Below, piece after piece: positions 1-7,390 of a DNA stretch of 14,326 nucleotides. Under the pieces are notes generated by a model. The model worked only from the letters and a program-made list of their open reading frames with translations. It ran no database searches and was not told where the DNA came from. Positions within the stretch are counted from its first letter, which is position 1; the number at the start of each line of letters is the position of its first letter. Made by a program: the position numbers and the translations under genes. Source of the stretch: Gammaproteobacteria bacterium (GTDB lineage Bacteria; Pseudomonadota; Gammaproteobacteria; Chromatiales; Sedimenticolaceae); assembly GCA_020445165.1 (NCBI GenBank), contig JAGRHE010000058.1, forward strand, positions 1-14,326. Reading direction: 5' to 3'.

Positions 1-115
1 CTTTTTTCATCTCCCGGCCGGGAGATTCGATATCGAGGTTATACAACTTCTGGCCATCGACGATGGCCACACGCAACTCCTCCGGTTGAGTCGCGTTGAT
101 CAGCATACGCTTCAT
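1..115 (-). CDS. rne: Ribonuclease E, N-terminal fragment (cut by window start)
   Basis: Only the first 38 codons are in the window; the gene runs leftward past base 1. The translation begins [20 protein letters not shown] and continues to an ESPGREMKK stretch, the characteristic start of the RNase E/G catalytic domain leading into its S1 RNA-binding segment. RNase E is the main endoribonuclease of mRNA decay and rRNA/tRNA processing and scaffolds the degradosome at the inner membrane. The start is the ATG whose complement is at 113-115, with an AAGGA ribosome-binding site (complement at 123-127) seven bases upstream. The divergent neighbour is rluC, the same arrangement as in E. coli, which supports RNase E over RNase G. 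The length and presence of a C-terminal scaffold domain cannot be judged. Confidence 0.93.
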   Translation of the reverse strand, partial: MKRMLINATQPEELRVAIVDGQKLYNLDIESPGREMKK

Positions 116-595
116 CGAGTTTTCCTTGTGCCTCGCCTGCCAGTCGGGTCACCAACGCTAAGCCGCAGTCGCGGCATCCGGATGCGGATGTGGCGGTCTG
201 CGGTCGTTTCGGTGCACCCGGCGAACGGGCGAGGGCAAATCTTTATAAAATGGGGCCGCGGTCGGCACAGCGTGCTTGCTCGTAGCGTCTCAAGCGAATC
301 TGCGCCGAATCCGACAGGCCGGCTTTTTCTGGCGCGCTCCGCATGGGGTCGGGTAGCATTCATGCCGTCCTGACCATCGCATCACTCGACACGACATGCT
401 CTGTCGGGGTGGAGTGCATGCCAGGCATGCTCGCGCGCTCGCTGTGCGACGGCACGTAAACGCGCCGGCGCAGGCAATTCGTCACCCGGTAAACGCGGAC
501 CAGGACTACTGATCCAGCGTTGTTGGTTCTCCGAGTCCGCAAAATATACCAAATTATCAGGCAGATGCATCAAGTTTTGCAGAACACGCACAACC
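116..595. other. Long non-coding region between rne and rluC (rne leader)
   Basis: About 480 bases separate the divergent starts of rne and rluC. The short open frames here have no recognisable protein character, so I read the stretch as non-coding. It holds an AT-rich patch at 541-560 suited to promoters in both directions, a second AT-rich patch (TTTATAAAAT, around 244-253), and inverted repeats: CCGCAG/CTGCGG at 163-168 and 198-203 enclosing the palindrome GCATCCGGATGC at 174-185, and GCATGCC-A-GGCATGC at 416-430. In E. coli the rne mRNA has a 361-base leader through which RNase E represses its own synthesis. A leader of similar length here is consistent with the same control, but that is an inference. 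Confidence 0.6.
543..551 (-). promoter_or_regulatory. Candidate rne promoter, extended -10
   Basis: Read on the minus strand, the bases are TGGTATATT, an extended -10 element (TGn followed by TATATT). No convincing -35 is present; TTGATG (complement at 568-573) lies 19 bases upstream. Transcription would start near 536 and give a leader of about 420 bases before rne. The same patch could also serve rluC on the plus strand: TATACC at 545-550 with TTGTTG or TTGGTT at 520-528. Confidence 0.4.
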
Positions 596-1552
596 ATGGG
601 TGAAACGCATGAAAATGGCCGGGTCCGGTTCGTCACCATTGACGAAAACAACGATGGTCAGCGGCTCGATAATTACCTGCTGAGCCTGCTCAAGGGGGTA
701 CCACGCAGCTGGATCTACCGTGTGCTGCGAACCGGTGAAGTACGCGTGAACAAGGGGCGCTGCAAACCCTCCCGGCGGCTGAAATCAGGCGACCAGGTGC
801 GCGTGCCACCGGTCGACACGGCGCGCAGGGATCCGGGTGAGATTCCGGAACAAGTCGTTGATTCAATTGACAATTCAATCATCTATGAAGATGACCTGTT
901 GATTGCCTTGAACAAGCCGTCGGGGATCGCGGTGCATGGTGGCAGCGGGTTGTCGTTCGGGGTCATCGAGACCCTGCGTAACGCGCGACCCAATGCCCCC
1001 TACCTGGAACTTGCGCACCGCCTGGATCGGGATACCTCCGGATGCCTCCTCGTGGCCAAGAAACGCAGCGCCCTGATCGAGTTGCAGGAACTTCAACGCT
1101 CGGGACGAATCGATAAACGCTACAGCGCACTGCTGGCAGGGAAGACGCGTAAAGGCGCCTGGCGCTGCGAATTGCCCTTGCGCAAGAACACGCTGCAGGG
1201 TGGTGAACGGGTCGTTCGCGTGGATCCTCTCGGCAAAGCGGCGGCGACCGCGTTCAAGGTCGTCCAGCGATTTGCCGATGCCACCCTGGTGGAGGCGACC
1301 CTGGAGACCGGACGCACCCACCAGATCCGGGTGCATGCGGCAGCAGCCGGAATGCCGATACTCGGCGATCCGAAATATGGTGACGAGGAGGCCAATCGGC
1401 GTCTGCGTGACAAGGGACTGCGAAGGTTGTTCCTGCATGCCGCTTCACTGCAGTTCGCATGGCCGAACGTCCGTGGCGGGCTCAGTATCCGGGCGCCGCT
1501 GCCGCAGGACTTACAGAAGGTACTTGACAGACTTGATGAAGAATCGATTTGA
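596..1552 (+). CDS. rluC: 23S rRNA pseudouridine synthase RluC
   Basis: RluC converts uridines 955, 2504 and 2580 of 23S rRNA (E. coli numbering) to pseudouridine in the large ribosomal subunit. The 318-residue protein has the expected order: an S4 RNA-binding domain at about residues 22-75 (GQRLDNYLLSLLKGVPRSWI, then GEVRVN), followed by the RluA-type catalytic domain. The signature HRLDRDTSG at 141-149 carries the catalytic aspartate D144, GRTHQIRVH follows, and ILGDPKYG lies near the C-terminus. The length matches the usual 310-320. RluA or RluD are the alternatives within the family, but divergent adjacency to rne, the conserved partner of rluC, favours RluC. It is the first gene of a probable rluC-HAD-sppA operon; the next gene starts inside its last codons. 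Confidence 0.92.
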   Translation: MGETHENGRVRFVTIDENNDGQRLDNYLLSLLKGVPRSWIYRVLRTGEVRVNKGRCKPSRRLKSGDQVRVPPVDTARRDPGEIPEQVVDSIDNSIIYEDDLLIALNKPSGIAVHGGSGLSFGVIETLRNARPNAPYLELAHRLDRDTSGCLLVAKKRSALIELQELQRSGRIDKRYSALLAGKTRKGAWRCELPLRKNTLQGGERVVRVDPLGKAAATAFKVVQRFADATLVEATLETGRTHQIRVHAAAAGMPILGDPKYGDEEANRRLRDKGLRRLFLHAASLQFAWPNVRGGLSIRAPLPQDLQKVLDRLDEESI

Positions 1553-2213
1553 CCTGATCGTATTCGACTGGGATGGAACCCTGATGGATTCGGAAGCGCG
1601 TATCGTCAGCTGCATGCAGCGCGCTGCAGCCGATTGCGACATGACGGTGCCGGAGCCAGAGACCGCACGTGACGCGATCGGACTGGGATTGAACGAAGCC
1701 ATCGCGCGGGTTTTTCCGGGCATAGATGCGAAATCTGTCGGCCGGCTGGCCGATGCGTATCGGACACACTGGCTGGGTGACGAAGTCGCGCAGGCGGTGA
1801 TGTTCGAAGGAGCGGTCGAGATGGTTCATTCGCTGCATGCCGAAGGGCATCTGCTCGCCGTTGCGACCGGCAAAAGCCGGCGAGGACTGGACAAGGCGCT
1901 TCTGGAAAGCGGGCTCGAGGCGTTTTTCCACATGACGCGCTGTGCCGACGAGGCGTTCTCAAAGCCCCACCCACAAATGCTGCTCGACATCCTTACCGAC
2001 CTGGACACGCCTCCAGAGCGCGCGCTCATGATCGGCGACACCGAATTCGACGTGCAGATGGCGGTCAGTGCCCGCGTCGCTGTGGTGGGAGTGGCGCATG
2101 GCGTCCACAGCGCGGATCGCCTGCTCGCCGCCGGCGCAAAGCACTGTTTCGATGATCTGCCGTCACTGAATTCATGGCTGCGCTCACATATCGCCACACC
2201 ATCAATGGTATGA
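1536..2213 (+). CDS. HAD-superfamily hydrolase (Gph/phosphoglycolate phosphatase-like)
   Basis: This 225-residue protein has all four HAD motifs. Motif I is FDWDGT with nucleophile D11 and general acid/base D13. Motif II is the threonine of AVATGKS (T111). Motif III is K143 in FSKPHPQ. Motif IV is IGDTEFD with D168 and D172. The segment between motifs I and II has the length of a helical C1 cap, as in subfamily IA phosphatases such as phosphoglycolate phosphatase and beta-phosphoglucomutase. The substrate cannot be assigned. I chose the ATG at 1536 because the conserved domain starts right after it, although the frame is open further upstream inside rluC. It overlaps rluC by 17 bases, which suggests translational coupling. 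Similar HAD genes commonly follow rluC in gammaproteobacteria. Confidence 0.88.
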   Translation: MKNRFDLIVFDWDGTLMDSEARIVSCMQRAAADCDMTVPEPETARDAIGLGLNEAIARVFPGIDAKSVGRLADAYRTHWLGDEVAQAVMFEGAVEMVHSLHAEGHLLAVATGKSRRGLDKALLESGLEAFFHMTRCADEAFSKPHPQMLLDILTDLDTPPERALMIGDTEFDVQMAVSARVAVVGVAHGVHSADRLLAAGAKHCFDDLPSLNSWLRSHIATPSMV

Positions 2214-2221
2214 AGGAATCC

Positions 2222-3184
2222 ATGGAAAGCAACAACCAACACGACGACTCCTGGCACCGCAACCTGGTGGAGCGACTGGCCGCCGACGCGCTGGTCGAGC
2301 GCCGCAGATCACGCCGGTGGGGCATATTTTTCAAATTCTTGACCTTCGCCTATCTGACCTTCCTGCTGGTATTGCTGTTGCCAAAGGACTGGTGGTCGGA
2401 CAAGACGATGACCGATGAGGGACACACCGCCCTGGTCGAAATCGAAGGGGTGATCGCCGCGGATGAAAAGGCGTCGGCCGACAATGTCGTGACCGGCTTG
2501 CGCGATGCGTTCGAGGATGACTCCACCAAGGCGGTGATATTGCGGATCAATTCGCCCGGCGGTTCGCCGGTGCAGTCGAGCGAGATTTATAAGGAGATCC
2601 AGCGCCTGCGCAAGAAATATCCCGATATCCCGCTTTATGCCGTGGTAACCGACATGTGTGCCTCCGGCGGATACTACATCGCGGCCGCCGCCGATCGGAT
2701 CTATGTCAACGAGTCCAGCGTGGTCGGGTCGATCGGTGTGCTGATGAACGGTTTCGGCTTCGTCGACACACTGGACAAGATCGGTGTCGAACGACGCCTG
2801 ATTACGGCGGGGGAACACAAGGGAATCCTCGACCCCTTCAGTCCGGTGAGCGAGTTCGATCGGGCGCATATCGACGGCCTGCTCTCGAATCTGCACGAGA
2901 TCTTCATCGATGCGGTTCGGGCCGGGCGTGGCGATCGCCTCAAGGGCAGCGACGATGAGTTGTTCAGCGGGCTGTTCTGGAGTGGACAGAAAGGCATAGA
3001 ACTCGGGCTCGCGGACGAGATCGGAAGCGCCGGATACGTGGCGCGCGAGGTCGTCGGTGCCGAGGAGATCGTCGATTTCACCAGCAAAGAAGATCCGATC
3101 GAGCGCCTCGCAGACCGGTTGGGAGCAGCCACGGGCAAGGCGCTATTGAGTGTGGGCGGGTTTTCGGCCCCCGAACTACGTTGA
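2222..3184 (+). CDS. sppA: S49-family signal peptide peptidase, SppA/SohB type
   Basis: This is a membrane-anchored serine protease of family S49, which degrades leftover signal peptides or acts in envelope quality control. The 320-residue protein has a basic cytoplasmic start (RRRSRR at 27-32), one membrane segment at about 34-53, and a periplasmic protease domain. The nucleophile is S148 in DMCASGGYY and the general base is K200 in GEHKGILDPF. The spacing matches the short, single-domain SppA of Bacillus subtilis (S147/K199) and not the two-domain 67-kDa E. coli SppA. The start is uncertain: ATG at 2222 has an AAGGA site four bases upstream, ATG at 2210 overlaps the preceding stop as ATGA, and ATG at 2174 overlaps by 40 bases. 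All give the same mature protein. It is probably the last gene of the rluC operon. Confidence 0.88.
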   Translation: MESNNQHDDSWHRNLVERLAADALVERRRSRRWGIFFKFLTFAYLTFLLVLLLPKDWWSDKTMTDEGHTALVEIEGVIAADEKASADNVVTGLRDAFEDDSTKAVILRINSPGGSPVQSSEIYKEIQRLRKKYPDIPLYAVVTDMCASGGYYIAAAADRIYVNESSVVGSIGVLMNGFGFVDTLDKIGVERRLITAGEHKGILDPFSPVSEFDRAHIDGLLSNLHEIFIDAVRAGRGDRLKGSDDELFSGLFWSGQKGIELGLADEIGSAGYVAREVVGAEEIVDFTSKEDPIERLADRLGAATGKALLSVGGFSAPELR

Positions 3185-3191
3185 CCCACAG

Positions 3192-3209
3192 CCGTCATGC
3201 TAGTGTCAT
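3192..3209 (+). promoter_or_regulatory. PhoB-binding site (Pho box) before phoB
   Basis: The sequence CCGTCAT-GCTA-GTGTCAT contains two direct 7-base half-sites with an 11-base period. Each matches the PhoB half-site consensus CTGTCAT at six of seven positions, and the four-base spacer is the canonical one. It lies just after the sppA stop and just before phoB, where autoregulation of the phoBR operon by PhoB~P is expected. In PhoB-activated promoters the box replaces the -35 element, and a -10 candidate sits at the right distance here (3222-3227). Confidence 0.8.
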
Positions 3210-3221
3210 ATAACAAATCTC

Positions 3222-3227
3222 TAATAT
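3222..3227 (+). promoter_or_regulatory. -10 element of the phoB promoter
   Basis: TAATAT matches the sigma-70 -10 consensus at four of six positions and lies 12 bases after the second Pho half-site, as in class II PhoB-activated promoters. Transcription would start near 3234, leaving a leader of about 26 bases before the phoB ATG at 3260. No good -35 hexamer is present, in keeping with dependence on PhoB. Confidence 0.6.
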
Positions 3228-3259
3228 CGGCTGGCAAGTCGATACAAATGAGAAAAAGC

Positions 3260-3955
3260 ATGGCGCTGACGAAAATTCTGGTCGTCGAAGACGAATCCGC
3301 AGTGCGTGAACTGCTGGCCGCAACACTGGTCGGTGCAGGATACGAGGTTGCCGAGGCAGCGAACGGCAGCCAGGCACAGCAGGCTGTCGCCGACCAGGAC
3401 CCGGCGCTGATCCTGCTCGACTGGATGCTTCCCGGCATGAGCGGACTGGAATTTGCCAGGTGGCTCAAGCGCGACGAGCGCCTGAGCGAGATACCGGTGA
3501 TCATGCTCACTGCGCGCGACGAGGAAGGCTACAAGGTGCAGGGGTTGGAGGCCGGCGTCGACGACTATGTCACCAAGCCTTTCTCCACGCGTGAACTGCT
3601 GGCCCGGATCAAGGCCGTTCTGCGCCGGTCCGGCAGTAGCGAAAACGAGTTGATCCGGGTCGACAATCGGCTCGAAATGGACCTGGTGCAACACCGGGTT
3701 CTGGCGGACGACCAGGCGGTTTCGATCGGTCCTACCGAATTCAAGCTGCTGCATTTCTTCCTCACGCACCAGGAGCGGGTGTTTTCGAGATCCCAGCTTC
3801 TCGACCTGGTGTGGGGACGTAACGTCTATATCGAGGAACGCACCGTCGATGTCCATATCCGGCGCCTGCGCAAGGCGCTCGAACCGCACAAGCTCGAAGG
3901 TCTGGTGCAGACAGTGCGCGGCGTCGGATACCGGTTCTCGGTCAGGCCCAGTTGA
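3260..3955 (+). CDS. phoB: Phosphate regulon response regulator PhoB
   Basis: PhoB is the DNA-binding response regulator that activates phosphate-starvation genes after phosphorylation by PhoR. The 231-residue protein has a receiver domain (about 5-118) with acidic residues E10 and D11, phosphoacceptor D54 in LLDWMLPG, T84 in MLTARDEE and K106 in VTKPFS. These match the E. coli PhoB positions with an offset of one. A winged-helix OmpR-type DNA-binding domain follows, with the motifs LVWGRNVYIEERTVDVHIRR and VRGVGYRF. The receiver domain starts directly after the ATG at 3260 (MALTKILVVEDE), so I prefer this start to in-frame ATGs at 3248 and 3197; the latter would lie inside the Pho box. It is first in a phoB-phoR operon. 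Confidence 0.95.
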   Translation: MALTKILVVEDESAVRELLAATLVGAGYEVAEAANGSQAQQAVADQDPALILLDWMLPGMSGLEFARWLKRDERLSEIPVIMLTARDEEGYKVQGLEAGVDDYVTKPFSTRELLARIKAVLRRSGSSENELIRVDNRLEMDLVQHRVLADDQAVSIGPTEFKLLHFFLTHQERVFSRSQLLDLVWGRNVYIEERTVDVHIRRLRKALEPHKLEGLVQTVRGVGYRFSVRPS

Positions 3956-5247
3956 CTCCCCGCTCCGGATGGCTGGAGGAATCCTGGCGTGTGGTCGTAC
4001 TGCTCCTGGGCGCGATCCTGGCTGGTTGGCTGTTCGGCGGCACGCTCATCTGGCTGCTTCTGGCACTTTTTGCCTACACCCTGCGCAACATCTACAACCT
4101 GCAGCGGCTGGCAGACTGGCTCGGCAATCCGAGCCGAGAGGGCATCCCGATCCACTTCGGGGTCTGGGGAGATATCTACTCGCGGATTGCCAGGGTCAAC
4201 ATGCGTCGCGACGAGCGTGAGCGACGCCTCAACCGGCTGGTCGAGGAGTACGCAGCATCGACATCGGCACTACCGGACGCAACGGTGACGGTCGATGCGG
4301 ATGGCAAGATCCGCTGGTTCAACGAGGCGGCGAGTCGACTGCTCGGCCTGGTGTCGGGCAAAGACATAGGCCAGCCACTGCAGAACCTGTTCCGCAACCC
4401 GGAGTTTTCCGAGTTCATGCGCAGACGTGATTTCGGCCGCTCGCTCAAGCTGGGGGCACCCGGCGATGGTCGCCGGCGGCTGGAGGTGCGGCTTGCGCCA
4501 TACGGTGATGGGCAAACCCTGTTGTTGGCACAGGATGTGACTGAGCGTGAGCAGCAGGAGCGGGTACGCAGAGATTTCGTCGCCAACGTCTCGCACGAAT
4601 TACGCACGCCGCTGACCGTCATCAGCGGGTTCGTCGAAAATCTGCAGGACAATGAACTGAGTCAGGACGAGCGACTGTCCAGGCCGCTTCAACTCATGGC
4701 GCAGCAGGCGTCCCGTATGCGCCAGATCGTCGAAGACCTGCTGTTGCTGGCGCGCCTGGAAGGCGGAACCGGCACGGAATCGCACCAGGTGGTGGATGTC
4801 GTCCGACTGCTCGAGACGGTTGCCGACGAGTGTCGGGCGTTGCGTTCCGATGCACCGCAGATCGTCTGCGAAGTCGGTTCACAGCGTCAGTTGCAAGGCG
4901 ACCTCAAACAACTGCACAGCGCGCTGAGCAACCTGGTTGCCAATGCGGTTCACCACACCGCAGCGAACGGACAGGTAACCCTGGGATGGCACGACGATGG
5001 CGCCCAGTCCCTTTTGAGCGTCCGGGACACCGGGGAAGGAATCGCGGCTGAACACCTTGCGCGCATCACCGAGCGCTTCTACCGGGTGGATTCCGGGCGC
5101 TCGCGGGAGCGGGGCGGAACCGGACTTGGCCTTGCCATCGTCAAGCATGTGCTGCGCCATCACGATGCCACGCTCGAAATCACCAGCCAACCGGGTATCG
5201 GCAGCCGTTTTGCCTGTCGATTCCCAGCATCCAGGCTGATCGACTGA
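3952..5247 (+). CDS. phoR: Phosphate regulon sensor histidine kinase PhoR
   Basis: PhoR is the inner-membrane kinase that phosphorylates PhoB when phosphate is low and dephosphorylates it when phosphate is ample. At 431 residues it is the same length as E. coli PhoR. It has two closely spaced hydrophobic segments (about 13-47) with almost no periplasmic loop, a linker, a PAS domain (about 100-198, LPDATVTVDADGKIRWFNEA), and the H-box VSHELRTPLT with phosphoacceptor H215. The ATPase domain follows, with N-box NLVANAVHHT, G1 DTGEGI and G2 GGTGLGLAIVKH. The start is TTG at 3952, inside the phoB stop (TTGA overlap). An in-frame GTG at 3991 with GGAGGA ten bases upstream is an alternative but would remove the first residues of the N-terminal segment. 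The lack of a periplasmic sensor fits phosphate sensing through PhoU and the Pst transporter. Confidence 0.94.
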   Translation: MTPRSGWLEESWRVVVLLLGAILAGWLFGGTLIWLLLALFAYTLRNIYNLQRLADWLGNPSREGIPIHFGVWGDIYSRIARVNMRRDERERRLNRLVEEYAASTSALPDATVTVDADGKIRWFNEAASRLLGLVSGKDIGQPLQNLFRNPEFSEFMRRRDFGRSLKLGAPGDGRRRLEVRLAPYGDGQTLLLAQDVTEREQQERVRRDFVANVSHELRTPLTVISGFVENLQDNELSQDERLSRPLQLMAQQASRMRQIVEDLLLLARLEGGTGTESHQVVDVVRLLETVADECRALRSDAPQIVCEVGSQRQLQGDLKQLHSALSNLVANAVHHTAANGQVTLGWHDDGAQSLLSVRDTGEGIAAEHLARITERFYRVDSGRSRERGGTGLGLAIVKHVLRHHDATLEITSQPGIGSRFACRFPASRLID

Positions 5248-5253
5248 TAGAAT
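5245..5253 (+). promoter_or_regulatory. Possible phoU promoter (extended -10)
   Basis: TGATAGAAT has the form of an extended -10 element (TGn plus TAGAAT) and straddles the phoR stop codon, about 60 bases before phoU. There is no clear -35 and no Pho box. It could let phoU be expressed apart from phoBR. The evidence is one short motif. Confidence 0.3.
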
Positions 5254-5312
5254 CGCGGCTCAGTATCTGGCGCCGCGGCCGCTAAACACCTCGTACTCCG
5301 GAAACCGATCTC

Positions 5313-6023
5313 ATGGATACATCCGACCTCAAACATCACTATTCGCAACAGTTCAACAGTGAGCTGGAAGAGATCCGTTCGCGCCTGCTCGAAATGGGTG
5401 GTCTTGTCGAGCAGCAGCTGGAACGCGCCATTTCCGCTCTGGACAAGGGCGAATCGGCAGAAGCAGAGGAGGTCGTATCCAACGATTACAAGGTCAACGC
5501 GCACGATGTGTACATCGATGAACGCTGCACCAAGATCCTGGCCCTGCGGCAACCGACGGCGAGCGACCTTCGGCTTGTCCTGACCGTCATCAAGACGACG
5601 GCTGACCTCGAGCGCATCGGTGACGAAGCCAAGCGCGTGGCGCGCATGGCGATCCGGGCAGCGTCCGGCGATCATGGGCGGAACCTGTTCAGCCAGATCG
5701 CCCACCTCGGCACGCAGGTGCGACAGATGTTGCATCGTGCACTCGATGCCTTCGCGCGGATGGATGTCGATGCCGCGATCGAGGTCGCGCACGAAGACGT
5801 CAACATCGATCGTGAGTACGAGAGCGTCATGCGTCAGAGCATGACCTATATGATGGAAGATCCGCGCTCAATACCGAACGTGCTCGACCTGATCTGGGCG
5901 GCACGCGCCCTGGAGCGGATCGGCGACCGCTGCTGCAACATATCCGAGTACGTCATCTACTTCGTGAAAGGCAAGGATGTTCGGCACATCAGCCTGGACC
6001 AGATCAGGAAAGAGTTCGGCTGA
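5313..6023 (+). CDS. phoU: Phosphate signalling protein PhoU
   Basis: PhoU is a peripheral membrane protein that couples the phosphate transporter PstSCAB to PhoR and keeps the Pho response off when phosphate is plentiful. The 236-residue protein is helical and consists of two PhoU repeats, each with the metal-binding E-R-I-G-D signature: DLERIGDEAKRV at about 99-110 and ALERIGDRCCNI at about 199-210. The N-terminal HHYSQQFNSELEEIRSRLLEMG is typical, and the length is close to the E. coli protein (241). It lies 65 bases after phoR on the same strand. Unlike the common pstSCAB-phoU arrangement, no transporter genes flank it; the next gene belongs to polysaccharide assembly. Confidence 0.94.
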   Translation: MDTSDLKHHYSQQFNSELEEIRSRLLEMGGLVEQQLERAISALDKGESAEAEEVVSNDYKVNAHDVYIDERCTKILALRQPTASDLRLVLTVIKTTADLERIGDEAKRVARMAIRAASGDHGRNLFSQIAHLGTQVRQMLHRALDAFARMDVDAAIEVAHEDVNIDREYESVMRQSMTYMMEDPRSIPNVLDLIWAARALERIGDRCCNISEYVIYFVKGKDVRHISLDQIRKEFG

Positions 6024-6084
6024 CGATGACTGACGGTTCGCAGTTGTATCCGATGTACTGTGTGCAGCGCGATTGGGAGGCTAT

Positions 6085-7386
6085 ATGCGCGACATAGCCA
6101 TGTTCCTGATCGTCTTCGGTGCGATCCCCTACATCCTGCGTCATTCCTATATCGGCGTCCTGGTCTGGTCGTGGCTCAGTTACATGAACCCGCACCGGCT
6201 GACCTGGGGATTCGCATATTACTTTCCGTTCGCCCAGGTGGTAGCAATCGCCCTGTTGGCTTCGCTTCTGATCAATCGTGAACCCAAGCATCTGCCAAAG
6301 CACCCGCTGATCTTTGTCTGGATCCTGTTCAATATCTGGGCATTGGTAACGACTTTGAATGCCTTTTATCCGGACGGTGCGTGGTACCTCTACGATCGCC
6401 TTTTCAAGATCCAGCTGATTATTTTCGTGACCATGTTGATCATGCACAGTGCCGAACGGATCAACATGATGATCTGGGTGATCTACCTGTCGATCGGGTT
6501 CTATGGTGTCAAAGGGGGGGTCTTTGCGATTCTCACTGGCGGCACCGGCAGGGTGTGGGGGCCTGACGGCACGTTCATCGGGGACAACAATCATCTCGCA
6601 GTCGCACTGCTCATGATCCTGCCACTGGGCCTCTACCTCACGCGAAACCAGGTCAGTAACAAATGGATCAAACGGGCCATGTGGGCGAGCATGCTGCTGA
6701 TCATGCTCGCGGTGGTCGCTTCGTTCAGTCGCGGAGCGTTCCTGGCCATTCTGTGCGTGGTCGGATACCTCTGGCTCAAATCCGATAAGAAGATGGTCAC
6801 AGGGGTTGTTCTGTTGTCGGTTCTTCCCCTGTTTTTCCTGTTCATGCCGGATTCCTGGCACGACCGCATGGCGACCATTCAACATTACGAACAGGACGCC
6901 TCCGCCATGGGGCGTATAAACGCCTGGCATTACTCGGTGAATGCCGCCAATGACAACATCACCGGCGTCGGCATGAATTCCTGGAAACCGGAAGCTTTCG
7001 CGATCTGGGCGCCGGACCCCGAAGCTGTCCATGCCGCGCACAGCATTTATTTCAGCGTGATCGCCGACCACGGATGGATCGGATTCGTGATGTACATGAT
7101 CATCTTCACCGGCGCCTTCATCATCGCCGGACGAATAGGGCGCATGGCGGCGGGCCATGAAACATTCGCCTGGGCATCCAATCTCGCGCGAATGATCCAG
7201 GTCTCGTTCGTTGCCTATGCAACCGGCGGCGCATTCCTCAGCCTTTCGTATTACGATCTGCCGTGGCACCTCGTGGGTATCGTCCTGTTGCTGCAGCAAT
7301 TACTGAAGAAGGAAGGCGTCTGGCAAACCGGTCCCAAGCCGCTGTATTCACCGCAGCAGATGACGCCACCACAGGCGGCGCCATAG
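6085..7386 (+). CDS. O-glycosylation ligase/Wzy-like polymerase, exosortase A-associated
   Basis: This 433-residue multi-pass inner-membrane protein resembles the family named in TIGRFAMs as the exosortase A-associated putative O-glycosylation ligase (TIGR03097, from memory). These are Wzy/WaaL-type proteins thought to polymerise or transfer lipid-linked glycan units on the periplasmic side. Evidence includes the typical start MRDIAMFLIVFGAIPYI, the SYMNPHRLTWGFAY segment (32-45), at least eight hydrophobic segments, the Wzy_C-type SRGAFLAIL (215-223), and a large periplasmic loop (about 258-330) with R277 and H319 in AAHSIYF. The ATG at 6085 has GGGAGG just upstream; an in-frame TTG at 6073 would add four residues and overlap that site. 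It begins the polysaccharide module 61 bases after phoU and runs into the deacetylase gene with a four-base gap. Confidence 0.87.
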   Translation: MRDIAMFLIVFGAIPYILRHSYIGVLVWSWLSYMNPHRLTWGFAYYFPFAQVVAIALLASLLINREPKHLPKHPLIFVWILFNIWALVTTLNAFYPDGAWYLYDRLFKIQLIIFVTMLIMHSAERINMMIWVIYLSIGFYGVKGGVFAILTGGTGRVWGPDGTFIGDNNHLAVALLMILPLGLYLTRNQVSNKWIKRAMWASMLLIMLAVVASFSRGAFLAILCVVGYLWLKSDKKMVTGVVLLSVLPLFFLFMPDSWHDRMATIQHYEQDASAMGRINAWHYSVNAANDNITGVGMNSWKPEAFAIWAPDPEAVHAAHSIYFSVIADHGWIGFVMYMIIFTGAFIIAGRIGRMAAGHETFAWASNLARMIQVSFVAYATGGAFLSLSYYDLPWHLVGIVLLLQQLLKKEGVWQTGPKPLYSPQQMTPPQAAP

Positions 7387-7390
7387 AGCA

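Noticed and set aside
298..337. GC-rich repeat followed by TTTTT (around 320-330) as a rightward terminator
   Set aside because: The possible stem is only about four base pairs with a large loop, and no gene on the plus strand ends before it.
86..373. Open reading frame of 95 codons on the plus strand in the rne-rluC gap
   Set aside because: It starts inside the rne coding region on the opposite strand, its translation is rich in Arg/Ser/Pro with no known motif, and no ribosome-binding site supports it.
6020..6035. Direct repeat CTGACG-atga-CTGACG at the phoU stop, resembling a Pho box before the polymerase gene
   Set aside because: The period is 10, not 11, and each half-site matches the PhoB consensus at only four of six bases. 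The first copy is also phoU coding sequence.
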